In this document: in pieces, positions 1-7,524 of the stretch | How positions within the stretch are numbered: the first letter of the stretch is position 1 | How the letters are laid out: every line of letters starts with the position of its first letter | Source of the DNA: Pseudomonadota bacterium | GTDB lineage: Bacteria > Pseudomonadota > Gammaproteobacteria > Enterobacterales > Enterobacteriaceae | Length of the DNA: 12,429 nucleotides | NCBI GenBank assembly: GCA_023454395.1 | Contig: JAEYFY010000462.1 | Coordinates: 1 to 12,429, forward strand | Reading direction: 5' to 3' | Translations under genes and position numbers: made by a program | Notes under the pieces: model-generated | Seen by the model: only the letters and a program-made list of their open reading frames with translations | What the model was told of the DNA's origin: nothing | Databases searched by the model: none

Positions 1-337
1 AGTTATTCTTTTTAGATAGGATAATATCAACTAATGGTTGTACTGAGTTTTTTTGCAGTGTTCCAACTTCGTAAATAGTACCAGGAGTATTAATTTTTAT
101 TTTACCTCCAGCTAATCCGGAAGAGGAGTCAATTGAAGTAATTGCATCATAATTTACAGAAGATGAATCAATCTTTTTATGAAAGAGACCACTCTTTTTA
201 TGTAAAAAAATAACTCGTTTATCTGTAGGAATAATTAACCAAACATTAAATTTAACAAGACCACTATTAACACATAAAACCGTTTCATCATTATTTAATA
301 ATTCAGGTAATCTAGTGAAAATATCGAAAACACCCAT
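1..337 (-). CDS. YokE-like bacterial PH-domain protein, C-terminus cut by window edge; 5' end probably disrupted
   Basis: The minus strand is open from the ATG at 335-337 to the window edge, giving at least 112 residues. The pattern is that of a bacterial PH domain of the YokE type: a start like LLNNDETVLCVNSGLVKF, then TDKRVIFLHKK, then a loop and the strand pair around ITSIDSSSGLAGGKIKI. Such domains are small beta-barrels in cytosolic or membrane-associated proteins, and the ligand is rarely known. The reading frame clearly begins earlier. An ATG at 416-418 with a purine-rich RBS upstream starts MDLK, but a TAA at 404-406 follows at codon 5, after which good coding sequence (CDKKQLKEEFDRL) continues in frame. 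The gene is therefore either broken or translated from the internal ATG, which has no good RBS. The neighbour upstream is the SOS-type gene on the same strand. The family assignment is by pattern memory and is moderately sure. Confidence 0.6.
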   Translation of the reverse strand, partial: MGVFDIFTRLPELLNNDETVLCVNSGLVKFNVWLIIPTDKRVIFLHKKSGLFHKKIDSSSVNYDAITSIDSSSGLAGGKIKINTPGTIYEVGTLQKNSVQPLVDIILSKKNN

Positions 338-521
338 CGTTGCTTTATAGCTAGTTAATGCTGTAAGTCGATCAAACTCTTCTTTTAATTGCTTTTTATC
401 GCATTATTTTAAGTCCATTATAATCTCTCTTTTTATCTAAATACTAAAGAAAATTTAATAGAAATAGATACTAACAAACTCATAAGTAACAAGCGAGGAA
501 GATGGTTTTAAATTACTCAAA

Positions 522-797
522 CTACATAAGTTTTTTTGTGTTTTTTGACGTTAGTACCATATTTTTATGACTGAAATATTTCTCCAACTTCTCAAACAAA
601 TCCCTAGCCACATCTTCCGTCATATAGGTTCTCATCGGTTCTCGCTTAACATTCTTCATTTCAAATGTATTTTCATCAAACCTTGGATCAGAAAAGATAA
701 TGTCCATAAACAGATAACCATAAGGGTTGTCTGCTGATAAACGAGCCTCTTCTAACTGAGCAATATATTCCGCATTATTGATTTCGAGTTTAATCAT
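522..797 (-). CDS. Unknown 91-residue protein under a LexA-type operator
   Basis: I do not recognise this family. The product is a 91-residue, mostly charged, soluble-looking protein with no signal peptide or membrane segment. It has an acidic N-terminal half (IAQLEEARLSADNPYGYLF, DPRFDENTFEM), then a predicted amphipathic helix near residues 58-76 (MTEDVARDLFEKLEKYF), and a lysine-rich tail. The ATG at 795-797 follows an A/G-rich stretch but has only a weak RBS. The gene has its own minus-strand promoter (-35 at 856-861, -10 at 833-838), and a LexA box covers the expected transcription start, so induction by DNA damage is likely. It lies between tRNA-Pro and a PH-domain gene, in a place where integrated elements often end. 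Prophage or island SOS cargo is a reasonable inference. It does not resemble DinI, YebG or UmuD as I remember them. Confidence 0.7.
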   Translation of the reverse strand: MIKLEINNAEYIAQLEEARLSADNPYGYLFMDIIFSDPRFDENTFEMKNVKREPMRTYMTEDVARDLFEKLEKYFSHKNMVLTSKNTKKLM

Positions 798-811
798 GGT
801 ATCGCCTATTT

Positions 812-831
812 AACTGTGTTTTTATACAGTA
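812..831 (-). promoter_or_regulatory. LexA (SOS) operator
   Basis: On the minus strand this reads TACTGTATAAAAACACAGTT. It keeps the invariant CTGT-N8-ACAG core (814-829) and matches the E. coli LexA consensus at about 16 of 20 positions. It begins just downstream of the -10 hexamer at 833-838 and ends 15 bases before the ATG of the 91-residue gene. Bound LexA would therefore cover the transcription start. Whether LexA binds here is inferred from the match. Confidence 0.8.
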
Positions 832-832
832 A

Positions 833-861
833 TTTATATAAGGTAACGAACAGAATAGCAA
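833..861 (-). promoter_or_regulatory. Sigma-70 promoter of the 91-residue gene
   Basis: Read on the minus strand, TTGCTA (856-861) and TATAAA (833-838) are separated by exactly 17 bases. The expected transcription start falls at about 825-827, inside the LexA box. The geometry is that of a tightly repressed SOS promoter. Confidence 0.6.
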
Positions 862-921
862 GGAGAAAAGGGCAATTTTATGAGCTAAAGAAAGGGGGAT
901 TTTGAGAGGTGATTTGTCGTC

Positions 922-954
922 GTTTTACCCCAGTTTTACCCCTATTTTACCCCG
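922..954. repeat. Three tandem 11-bp repeats (consensus GTTTTACCCC plus one base)
   Basis: Three copies run head to tail at 922-932, 933-943 and 944-954. They share TTTTACCCC and differ only at the first and last base of the unit. They lie about 60 bases from the 3' end of the tRNA-Pro gene. Short tandem direct repeats in this position resemble the arm-type binding sites of tyrosine integrases at tRNA attachment sites. No integrase gene is in view, so that role is inferred. They could instead be binding sites for another protein. Confidence 0.6.
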
Positions 955-970
955 CGCAAATTCTAGGCAT

Positions 971-1000
971 AAAAAAACCAACCATAAGCGGTTGGTTTTT
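971..1000 (-). terminator. Rho-independent terminator of tRNA-Pro
   Basis: The 11-bp inverted repeat 973-983 / 990-1000 (core AACCAACC / GGTTGGTT) closes on a 6-base loop. On the minus strand it is followed by seven T (plus-strand A 971-977). It lies 11 bases beyond the CCA end of the tRNA. The plus-strand reading also has five T, so it may work both ways. Confidence 0.85.
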
Positions 1001-1011
1001 CTAAGGAATTT

Positions 1012-1088
1012 TGGTCGGCATGATAGGATTTGAACCTACGACCCCTGACACCCCATGACAGTGCGCTACCAGGCTGCGCTACATGCCG
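1012..1088 (-). tRNA. proL: tRNA-Pro, anticodon GGG
   Basis: The minus strand holds a 77-base cloverleaf that starts CGGCATG and ends with the pairing CATGCCG, the discriminator A and an encoded CCA. The D arm reads GCGCAGCCTGGTAGCGC and the T loop GTTCAAATC. The anticodon loop ATGGGGT gives anticodon GGG, which reads CCC and CCU. The U-U mismatch in the anticodon stem (positions 30-40) is also present in the E. coli proL tRNA. The gene lies directly downstream of yejM on the same strand, as in E. coli. The 3' half is a typical integration target, which fits the accessory sequence to its left. Confidence 0.97.
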
Positions 1089-1100
1089 TTTGTGCCCTGT

Positions 1101-1128
1101 ATATTACTGTTTTTGACTGCTAAAGCAA
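1101..1128 (-). promoter_or_regulatory. Promoter of tRNA-Pro
   Basis: On the minus strand TTGCTT (1123-1128), a 16-base spacer and TAATAT (1101-1106) form a good sigma-70 promoter. It would start transcription about 5 bases before the mature tRNA. Read-through from yejM is also possible, since no terminator is seen between them. Confidence 0.6.
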
Positions 1129-1174
1129 CCCTTTGCTAATTAAGTGGCGTAATTTTATACGTTATTTAATAGTA

Positions 1175-2911
1175 CTAGCGTTCAATAAAACGCTTCTGCT
1201 CAGCTAAAATTTGCAGTAATAATTTTAAATCAGGTTTTGCCGTGCTGATCTCTTGTCCTGATTTATCAAATAAAGCGTACCGACCATGCTTATCTATCAA
1301 CAAGGTATTATCTTGTAAAAAGACTACAAATGTCTCTTCATCACCGGTAAAAATCCATGGATGATTACGGGTGCTTGCAAATAAGTCTTCACCTTGTGAA
1401 TAGTTATCTACTGGGCTAATGACATGTAAAACATGCTGCATCAAGGTTGTCATAATATCTTGATGACTTGTCATTCGATCAATAACCTGTGGCGTCATAT
1501 TTGGCCAATGTATCATCAATGGTACTTGTGATTGGCTTAAATTAAAGGTGGTCTTATCTGAAAGCCATTGGTTAATCTGCTTCTTATTGTTGTCTTGATG
1601 ATAGCTAGAAGTGACAACGACAACAGTATTATCTAGCGCTTTGGTTTCTTGTAATGTCTTAAATATTGTCTCTAGTTGATCATTTAATGTGGCACGTTGA
1701 GACGCATTATTGGTGTGACCATTAATTTGTAAGAAAGAGAACCAAGGGGCTGTTTGGCTGTTTTTCACCAGCCAATTACTCCAGCTATCAATTGTGGCAT
1801 TGTTATCACCACTGTGTGATGTCGGGAGGGTGAAATCTGATAGCACAGCTTGTTTAAACAGTGGTGTTTGGAAACCATTAGTTGAAAACATTGCTAATTG
1901 GTAGTTCCGATAACTTAATGCATCGAAAAGTGCAGAGTTTTTTCTGCTACTTAATACACTGTCTAAATAAGAAGGTGAAATACCATAAAATAGGCCAAAT
2001 AATGCAGTATCATTATTAATGCCTGATGAATAATGCCTTGAAAAATAGAGATTATTTTGTGCGAACTGTTGCAGGCTTGGTAATTCAGGTACTTCTTCGT
2101 TACCTAAACCATCAACGATAACCACCAGCAAGTTATAAGAATAGGTATCTTTGGCATAGATTAATGGAGCAAGAGGATAGGTGATACCTTGTGCTGCAGG
2201 ATTACCTTCACTGATAACACGCTGCTCATATTCTGATTGATTAAGAAAACCATGACGTTCAAGGAATTTACGCGCTGTCATTGGATACGATAACGGTAAA
2301 TTAGCTCGTTGCATGGTAATTGGGCGATAAAAGTTAGCATCAGCCCAAATCGACATAGAGTGAGATAATATAAAGCAAGTAATAAAAACACCCGCTAATG
2401 GTTTACCCCAACGTTGGCGATTTAAACTGCGTAATTTTTGCCAACTCCATGTTGCAAAAAGCATTTCAATAAGAAATATGATGGGAATGCCAATAAAGAT
2501 AAGTTGCCATTCACGCGCCATTTCACCTTCATCTGGATTAATGACGAGATCCCAAACGAGCTGAGTCAAATGGAGTTGAAATTGCTGGTAAACGGCGATA
2601 TCAAAAATAAGGATAGTTAATCCGGCACTGGCAAGGGCGCAGGAAATAACTCTAAGTAGCCGTTGAGAAACAGCTACAAAGGTGAGAGGGAAAAGGATGA
2701 GTATATAGATAGCAAAGACAATAAAACTAAAATGTCCCATCCAACTCACAATAGCGTAAAAACGACCCGCAAAGGTTGCAGGCCAATCAGAAATAAACAG
2801 GTAACGGCTCCCAAGCAGTAAGCTTAGAATAATATTAAATAGCGCAAACCAGTGACCCCAGCTGATCATTTGGGATACTTTTTCACGATAGGACTGAGGT
2901 TTCGTTACCAT
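1175..2911 (-). CDS. yejM: Inner-membrane sulfatase-fold protein YejM/LapC (PbgA), regulator of LPS synthesis
   Basis: This is a 578-residue homologue of E. coli YejM (586 residues), near identical in its first 40 residues and in the stretch ADANFYRPITMQRANLPLSY. Five membrane segments are visible at about 20-40, 58-82, 87-108, 135-155 and 170-190. A linker and a periplasmic alkaline-phosphatase/sulfatase-like domain follow from about residue 258, with VIVDGLG, SSGINNDTALFGLFYGISPSY, QVPLMIHWP and a conserved C-terminal RF. In E. coli the protein senses periplasmic-leaflet LPS and restrains LapB-driven FtsH degradation of LpxC. The domain is generally held not to be an active sulfatase. The His-Gly-His stretch I recall before QVPLVIHWP in E. 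coli is replaced here (NLSQSQVPL). The gene follows yejL by 26 bases, almost certainly as one transcript, and leads towards tRNA-Pro. The start matches E. coli. Confidence 0.96.
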   Translation of the reverse strand: MVTKPQSYREKVSQMISWGHWFALFNIILSLLLGSRYLFISDWPATFAGRFYAIVSWMGHFSFIVFAIYILILFPLTFVAVSQRLLRVISCALASAGLTILIFDIAVYQQFQLHLTQLVWDLVINPDEGEMAREWQLIFIGIPIIFLIEMLFATWSWQKLRSLNRQRWGKPLAGVFITCFILSHSMSIWADANFYRPITMQRANLPLSYPMTARKFLERHGFLNQSEYEQRVISEGNPAAQGITYPLAPLIYAKDTYSYNLLVVIVDGLGNEEVPELPSLQQFAQNNLYFSRHYSSGINNDTALFGLFYGISPSYLDSVLSSRKNSALFDALSYRNYQLAMFSTNGFQTPLFKQAVLSDFTLPTSHSGDNNATIDSWSNWLVKNSQTAPWFSFLQINGHTNNASQRATLNDQLETIFKTLQETKALDNTVVVVTSSYHQDNNKKQINQWLSDKTTFNLSQSQVPLMIHWPNMTPQVIDRMTSHQDIMTTLMQHVLHVISPVDNYSQGEDLFASTRNHPWIFTGDEETFVVFLQDNTLLIDKHGRYALFDKSGQEISTAKPDLKLLLQILAEQKRFIER

Positions 2912-2937
2912 GTCTATAAATAATTTTTCTATGTTTA

Positions 2938-3165
2938 TTAGTGAATATTGCCTTCATCAATTGAAGCACGCAATGCGTGAACAAAAGAATCAGCAATCAG
3001 CATTCGTTGAGCAGGGGCAATACTTGTATTAATTAAGTTTGTCACCATGTTTCCCAACACCATCAAAGAAAGATCTGTAGGAGTATGATGTTTTTCAAGA
3101 ACGCTGACAAGTTCTGCAAGTAATTGCTCAACTTGTTCATCACTATAACGGGATTTTTGCGGCAT
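2938..3165 (-). CDS. yejL: UPF0352 protein YejL
   Basis: This small cytosolic helical protein has 75 residues, the same as E. coli YejL, and is nearly identical over residues 1-55 ([32 protein letters not shown]). The UPF0352 family has no settled biochemical role. The start codon at 3163-3165 is preceded by AGGAA, a fair RBS. It is the first gene of a yejL-yejM transcript and diverges from yejK across a 155-base AT-rich gap. Pairing with yejM is conserved in enterobacteria, which hints at a link with envelope homeostasis, but this is inference. Confidence 0.95.
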   Translation of the reverse strand: MPQKSRYSDEQVEQLLAELVSVLEKHHTPTDLSLMVLGNMVTNLINTSIAPAQRMLIADSFVHALRASIDEGNIH

Positions 3166-3253
3166 AAAATCTGAATTCCTACTAAATGAATAAAACGCTA
3201 TATATTACCGTATTACTAGGTCTTTTTCCGCTATTAAATTAATTAATTTTCCC

Positions 3254-3282
3254 TTGATACTGAAAGTAGGGAGTGTTTGAAT
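3254..3282 (+). promoter_or_regulatory. Candidate yejK promoter
   Basis: TTGATA (3254-3259) and TTGAAT (3277-3282) are separated by 17 bases, ending 38 bases before the yejK start. The -35 is good and the -10 is weak. The same gap must hold the divergent yejL promoter, where AT-rich candidates overlap and none stands out. Confidence 0.35.
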
Positions 3283-3320
3283 ACGCGCACAAGAAAGAGA
3301 CGCAATAGAAGAGGACGACC

Positions 3321-4325
3321 ATGAGTCTAGATATTAACCAATTAGTTTTGCATCAACTTATTAAGCGAGATGAGCAGACATTAGAAGTTGTGCTACGTGA
3401 TTCACTCTTAGAAATTGAACCCGTTGTTCAGGAGATGATTGAAGAGTTGCATCGTGTATACAGTGCAAAAAGTAAAGCTTATGGTCTGTTTAATGAAGAA
3501 AGTGAATTAGCAGAAGCGCTGCGCTTACAGCGTAAAGGCGAAGAAAACTTTTTAGGTTTTTCACGAGCAGCTACCGTGAGACTAAAAGATGAATTAGCAA
3601 AATACCCTTTTGCAGAAGGTGGCACCGTTCTATTTTGCCACTATCGCTATTTAGCGGTGGATTACCTGTTAATTGCTGTACTTAGTAGTTGTAACAGTAT
3701 GTGGGTTAATGACAGCCTTGATGTGTCATCAACGCGCTATTTAGATATTCCTCATGCAGACATTATTGCTCGTATCGATTTAACTGAGTGGGAAACAGCA
3801 CCCGACTCTTTACGTTATTTAACGTTTTTAAAAGGTCGTGTTGGACGTAAAGTCTCTGATTTCTTTATGGACTTTTTAGGCGCTCAAGAAGGTTTAAACG
3901 CTAAAGTTCAAAATAAAGGTTTATTACAAGCGGTTGACGATTTTTGTGAAGCCTCCGAAATGGGCAAGCAAGAACGTCAAACTTGTCGTGAGCAAGTATA
4001 TAGCTACTGTAACGAGCAATTACAATCGGGCGAAGAAATTGCTTTAACAGAGCTTGCTGAAGAATTACCGTCTTTAGGCGATCAAAACTTTGCTCAATTT
4101 ACTGAAGAAAAAGGCTATGAATTAGCTGAAACATTCCCCGCAGATCGCAGTACGTTACGTCAACTGATGAAGTACTCAGGAAGTGGTGGGGGATTAACCG
4201 TGAATTTTGATGCGAAATTATTAGGGGAGAGAATATTCTGGGACCCTGCAACAGATACGCTCACCATTAAAGGTACCCCGCCTAATTTGCGTGATCAGCT
4301 ACAACGTAGAGCATCAGAAAAATAA
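3321..4325 (+). CDS. yejK: Nucleoid-associated protein YejK (NdpA, 37-kDa family)
   Basis: The product has 334 residues against 335 in E. coli YejK, and its whole length fits the 37-kDa nucleoid-associated protein family. Recognisable parts include the N-terminal [17 protein letters not shown], the central [40 protein letters not shown] and the C-terminal [22 protein letters not shown]. In E. coli it is bound to the nucleoid and affects topoisomerase IV through ParE. A strong RBS, GAGGA (3311-3315), lies 5 bases before the ATG and fixes the start. It is a single-gene unit, divergent from yejL and convergent with rplY, and ends before the hairpin at 4343-4367. Confidence 0.95.
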   Translation: MSLDINQLVLHQLIKRDEQTLEVVLRDSLLEIEPVVQEMIEELHRVYSAKSKAYGLFNEESELAEALRLQRKGEENFLGFSRAATVRLKDELAKYPFAEGGTVLFCHYRYLAVDYLLIAVLSSCNSMWVNDSLDVSSTRYLDIPHADIIARIDLTEWETAPDSLRYLTFLKGRVGRKVSDFFMDFLGAQEGLNAKVQNKGLLQAVDDFCEASEMGKQERQTCREQVYSYCNEQLQSGEEIALTELAEELPSLGDQNFAQFTEEKGYELAETFPADRSTLRQLMKYSGSGGGLTVNFDAKLLGERIFWDPATDTLTIKGTPPNLRDQLQRRASEK

Positions 4326-4342
4326 TTAAACAGTAGAAACAA

Positions 4343-4367
4343 ATAACGCCACATTAAGTGGCGTTAT
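4343..4367. terminator. Terminator hairpin between convergent yejK and rplY
   Basis: The perfect 10-bp inverted repeat ATAACGCCAC / GTGGCGTTAT closes on a 5-base loop. It is 18 bases beyond the yejK stop and about 40 beyond the rplY stop. The minus-strand side continues TTGTTTC, a broken T tract, and the plus-strand side has no T run. It probably serves rplY best and may also stop yejK transcripts. Confidence 0.65.
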
Positions 4368-4408
4368 ATGCTCGGCGTCCCGAAAAATAAAGCTCGAAGG
4401 GTGGCTTA

Positions 4409-4693
4409 TTAAGCGCGCAGGAAGTCGATATGAGTAATTTTTGGTTTATACTCGTGACGTTGCACTGCTTTAACTTTAACTTTAGTTTCTTTACCATCGA
4501 TAACCAGGTTTACGAAATCTGAATAGAATTCTGATTTGTGTTCTTGGTTGATAACTTCGTTGTGATCTAAATCGATAGCGATTGGCTCTTCATTTCCGCC
4601 ATAAACGATAGCAGGAAAACGGTTAGCCACACGCAGGCGGCGGCTCGCACCCTTACCCTGCTCTTTACGTACAGTTGCTTTGATAGTTAACAT
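4409..4693 (-). CDS. rplY: 50S ribosomal protein L25
   Basis: This 94-residue short-form L25, exactly the length of the E. coli protein, binds 5S rRNA at loop E. It shows the typical start [21 protein letters not shown], the KFPAI-type stretch FPAIVYGG, and the end HIDFLRA. It is the short form and lacks the C-terminal CTC-type extension found in many other bacteria. The gene has its own promoter between radD and itself and a leader of about 95 bases with two hairpins. The start codon lacks a canonical Shine-Dalgarno sequence: the upstream stretch is A-rich (AAGAGAAAAAAG). An atypical RBS with autogenous control has been described for E. coli rplY, and the same features here suggest it is conserved. 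Confidence 0.97.
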   Translation of the reverse strand: MLTIKATVRKEQGKGASRRLRVANRFPAIVYGGNEEPIAIDLDHNEVINQEHKSEFYSDFVNLVIDGKETKVKVKAVQRHEYKPKITHIDFLRA

Positions 4694-4728
4694 CTTTTTT
4701 CTCTTATAAAAAAGAAAGAAAATACATA

Positions 4729-4754
4729 CTTGTTACAGGCGACCCAGCAACAAG
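4729..4754 (-). promoter_or_regulatory. rplY leader hairpin (candidate L25 autoregulatory element)
   Basis: On the minus strand CTTGTT (4749-4754) pairs with AACAAG (4729-4734) around the internal sequence GCTGGGTCGCCTGT. It lies 35 bases before the rplY start. An upstream AT stem, TTTATCTA / TAGATAAA, sits at 4767-4786 close to the expected 5' end of the mRNA. By analogy with E. coli rplY, where the conserved leader mediates repression by L25, this is probably the control region. The exact operator is not resolved. Confidence 0.5.
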
Positions 4755-4795
4755 CTCGAGATTTGGTTTATCTAAAAATAGATAAAGCGGGGCGC

Positions 4796-4824
4796 ATTTT
4801 AACGAAAAAGTCCTCCAACAGCAA
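4796..4824 (-). promoter_or_regulatory. rplY promoter with GC-rich discriminator
   Basis: On the minus strand TTGCTG (4819-4824) and TAAAAT (4796-4801) are 17 bases apart, followed directly by GCGCCCCGC. A GC-rich discriminator is typical of promoters turned down by ppGpp and DksA, which is the control known for E. coli rplY. The -35 lies 13 bases past the radD stop codon. The expected start is near 4789. Confidence 0.7.
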
Positions 4825-4837
4825 ATATAAATCCAGA

Positions 4838-6601
4838 TTAATACAAGGTATCTGCTTTTCGGTAGCGACCTGCATAGTCAAAAATCTTATTTCTTATCTT
4901 CCAAAAGTGCTCTTTTTTACCTTTATGAGCGACAATAAAGTCGGGATGACGCAACAAATCAAACTGTTTAATAATGTCGTTAGCATTATGCCAAACAAAG
5001 GGGACACCCGGTGCGCGTTGATGTTCACGTAAAAATTTTAATTCAAATATTTTTCGTTGAGCCGGGGTGGTTAATCGAAAACGTTCTGAGACAGAAGTGC
5101 CTTCTTCATCGTAATAATTAATTTCTAACCATTCGCCTTTAACATCGTTTCCTGATTTAAATTGCATCCCACCACAACGTAGAACTAATGCTCCTTTGAG
5201 TTTTAATGCCGCTTTGAGCATATCATCAGGATCAACCAAGATCTCATCGCAGTGAACACAGCGACGTGCCGCAATATCATTTTCTTCATTACAATGAGGA
5301 CACAATTTAAAGCGGAAACGAAATTCACATTGCTGTTTTTGCCCTTGTTCATTGAGTTCCCAGCCTTGGCAACGGCGACCATAGTGTTCAATGATATCCC
5401 CATCAGCATCTACAATTCCCCAAAAGGTATTGGCAAATTGGCAAATAGGGCAAAAAACTTGTACCGGCTTACTATTTGGATTGGGCTTTTTAGTACCAAC
5501 TTCGGGTAGATAGAGATCATGAGGATTACCCGCATAATCTAAAATCAGGCATTCTGTTTTTCCTGCAAATAATCTTAATCCTCGTCCTACAATTTGCTGG
5601 TATAAACTTACAGACTCAGTAGGGCGTAAGATAGCAATTAAATCAACATGAGGTGCATCAAAACCTGTTGTTAGTACGGCAACATTAACCATATAACGTA
5701 ATTGTTGTTGTTTAAAACGGGAAATAAGATCATCACGCTCATAAGAAGGGGTATCTGCACTGACTAATGCCGCTTCATCTTGTGGTAAAAGAGAAAGGAT
5801 CTCTTTTGCATGTTCAACTGTTGCCGCAAATATCATTACACCTTGGCAATTTTGCGCATATTCAATAATTTGAGCAACAATATGAGGCGTAATACGTTTT
5901 TGTCTCTTTATTTCACGGTTTAGATCTTCCTCATTAAATATCCCATTTTGACTGGTTCTTACTTGGCTAAAGTCGTATTGCAATATAGGCATATCTAGGC
6001 GAGTGGGTGGAACTAAAAAATGATTGCTTATCATATAGCGCAAAGGCAATTCATAGATACAATCACGGAAAAAGCAGTTTTCATCGCCTCTGATCATACC
6101 GTGATAATGATATTGATAAATCCAACCCGTAGGTAAACGATAAGGTGTTGCAGTTAATCCTAAGATCCGTAATTGTGGATTAATGGATTGTAATTGTTTA
6201 ATGACTTGCTGATATTGGCTATCTTCAGACAAACTAATGCGATGGCATTCATCAATAATAAGAAGAGAAAAAGTATCACTAAACTGCGATAAATTACGGG
6301 CAACAGATTGCACGCTACCAAAAACAACTTTTCCGCTACTCTCTTTCTGTTGTAAGCCCGCAGCAAAAATATCCGCAGATAGACCATAAGCCTCATATTT
6401 GCTATGGTTCTGTTCTACTAATTCTTTTACGTGTGCTAGCACCAATACACGTCCGCGCGCTCTTTTAGCGAGTTCTGCAATCACTAAACTTTTTCCTGCG
6501 CCAGTAGGTAATACAATTACCGCAGGTGTATTGTGTTGGCGAAAATAAGAGATTGTCGCGTTAACCGCGTCAAGTTGATAAGGTCTGAGTGTAAAAGCCA
6601 T
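4838..6601 (-). CDS. radD: SF2 helicase-like DNA repair protein RadD (YejH)
   Basis: The product has 587 residues against 586 in E. coli RadD. Superfamily 2 motifs appear in order: Walker A PTGAGKS at 32-38, DECH at 117-120, TATPYR at 150-155, TTGFDAP at 311-317 and QIVGRGLR at 336-343. Eight cysteines in CxxC and related spacings follow (C384, C387, C411, C425, C434, C437, C448, C451) and probably bind zinc. A C-terminal domain of unknown fold ends the protein. RadD is a DNA-dependent ATPase that interacts with SSB, stimulates RecA strand exchange and helps processing of recombination intermediates after damage. The gene stands alone on the minus strand with rplY just downstream and rsuA divergent. 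The ATG at 6599-6601 aligns with the E. coli N-terminus (FTLRPYQ). No LexA box is visible upstream. Confidence 0.96.
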   Translation of the reverse strand: MAFTLRPYQLDAVNATISYFRQHNTPAVIVLPTGAGKSLVIAELAKRARGRVLVLAHVKELVEQNHSKYEAYGLSADIFAAGLQQKESSGKVVFGSVQSVARNLSQFSDTFSLLIIDECHRISLSEDSQYQQVIKQLQSINPQLRILGLTATPYRLPTGWIYQYHYHGMIRGDENCFFRDCIYELPLRYMISNHFLVPPTRLDMPILQYDFSQVRTSQNGIFNEEDLNREIKRQKRITPHIVAQIIEYAQNCQGVMIFAATVEHAKEILSLLPQDEAALVSADTPSYERDDLISRFKQQQLRYMVNVAVLTTGFDAPHVDLIAILRPTESVSLYQQIVGRGLRLFAGKTECLILDYAGNPHDLYLPEVGTKKPNPNSKPVQVFCPICQFANTFWGIVDADGDIIEHYGRRCQGWELNEQGQKQQCEFRFRFKLCPHCNEENDIAARRCVHCDEILVDPDDMLKAALKLKGALVLRCGGMQFKSGNDVKGEWLEINYYDEEGTSVSERFRLTTPAQRKIFELKFLREHQRAPGVPFVWHNANDIIKQFDLLRHPDFIVAHKGKKEHFWKIRNKIFDYAGRYRKADTLY

Positions 6602-6782
6602 AACTCTGCATAAGAAATCAAACGGGGTGTCAGCGTAACATTTTTTTATGGGTGGTGCGAATAAGGACGGAGTAAAGAGCGTGATAGTTTATTTATAAAT
6701 TAATTAGTTGTTTTATTGTTAATATTCATTTTTAATAGATACCTCATATCAGATGGTATTCTTCCATTTTTCAGAGAAATTC

Positions 6783-7487
6783 ATGCGATTAGATAAATTT
6801 TTATCCCAGCAATTGGGGATTAGCCGTAGCTTGATCCTTCGTGAATTAAGAGCAGGGCTTGTAACAATTGATGGCGAAATGGTGAAAAGCGGCTCAACCA
6901 AAATTGCACCAGAGCAAGAAGTAGCTTACGACGGAAATGTCTTAACTCAAATTTTAGGGCCTCGTTACTTTATGTTGAATAAGCCAATTGGCTATGTATG
7001 TTCAACAGACGATCCAGTTAATCCCACTATCCTCTATTTTATTGATGAACCTCTGGCACATAAATTACATGCCGCTGGGCGTTTAGATATTGATACAACA
7101 GGGCTTGTTTTATTAACGGATAATGGTCAATGGTCGCATCGTATTACGGCACCAAAACATCATTGTGAGAAAACCTATCTAGTTACGTTAGAAGAGCCGA
7201 TTGGAGAGGGTGTTGCTGAACAATTCCAAAAGGGTGTTCAACTTAACGGTGAAAAAGTTCTAACCAAACCTGCCTCGTTAGAAATTATTACACCAACAGA
7301 AGTCAAGCTCACTATTAGTGAAGGCAAATACCACCAAGTAAAACGTATGTTTGCAGCAGTGGGGAATCATGTAAGTGCATTACATCGTGAGCGTATTGGG
7401 GATATCACATTAGATGAGACTTTAGCTGAGGGCGAATATCGTCCATTAACAGAAGAAGAGATCAACAGCATTCACTTACCTCAATAA
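6783..7487 (+). CDS. rsuA: 16S rRNA pseudouridine(516) synthase RsuA
   Basis: I place the start at ATG 6783, not at the in-frame ATG 6753, because the E. coli protein (231 residues) begins MRLDKF and AGAGAAA lies just before this codon. The result is 234 residues. An S4 RNA-binding domain spans about 1-50. The catalytic domain has [17 protein letters not shown] (59-75), the pseudouridine synthase motif [10 protein letters not shown] with catalytic Asp102, and [17 protein letters not shown] (179-195). RsuA makes the single pseudouridine of 16S rRNA, at position 516, on early 30S precursors. The gene is followed 37 bases later by bcr on the same strand, so the two are probably co-transcribed, and it diverges from radD. 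Confidence 0.96.
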   Translation: MRLDKFLSQQLGISRSLILRELRAGLVTIDGEMVKSGSTKIAPEQEVAYDGNVLTQILGPRYFMLNKPIGYVCSTDDPVNPTILYFIDEPLAHKLHAAGRLDIDTTGLVLLTDNGQWSHRITAPKHHCEKTYLVTLEEPIGEGVAEQFQKGVQLNGEKVLTKPASLEIITPTEVKLTISEGKYHQVKRMFAAVGNHVSALHRERIGDITLDETLAEGEYRPLTEEEINSIHLPQ

Positions 7488-7524
7488 TTATTATTTATCC
7501 TGTCGTTTTTGGGAGTTTATCTGC

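Noticed and set aside
4730..5032. Plus-strand open frame of 100 codons
   Set aside because: It overlaps the rplY leader and the 3' end of radD in antisense and resembles no protein I know.
5203..5509. Open frames inside radD on both strands
   Set aside because: They are shadow frames of a well-supported helicase gene with all its motifs intact.
6753..6782. In-frame ATG giving rsuA ten extra residues
   Set aside because: The extra residues do not match the family. The E. coli protein begins at MRLDKF, and the ATG at 6783 has a purine-rich RBS.
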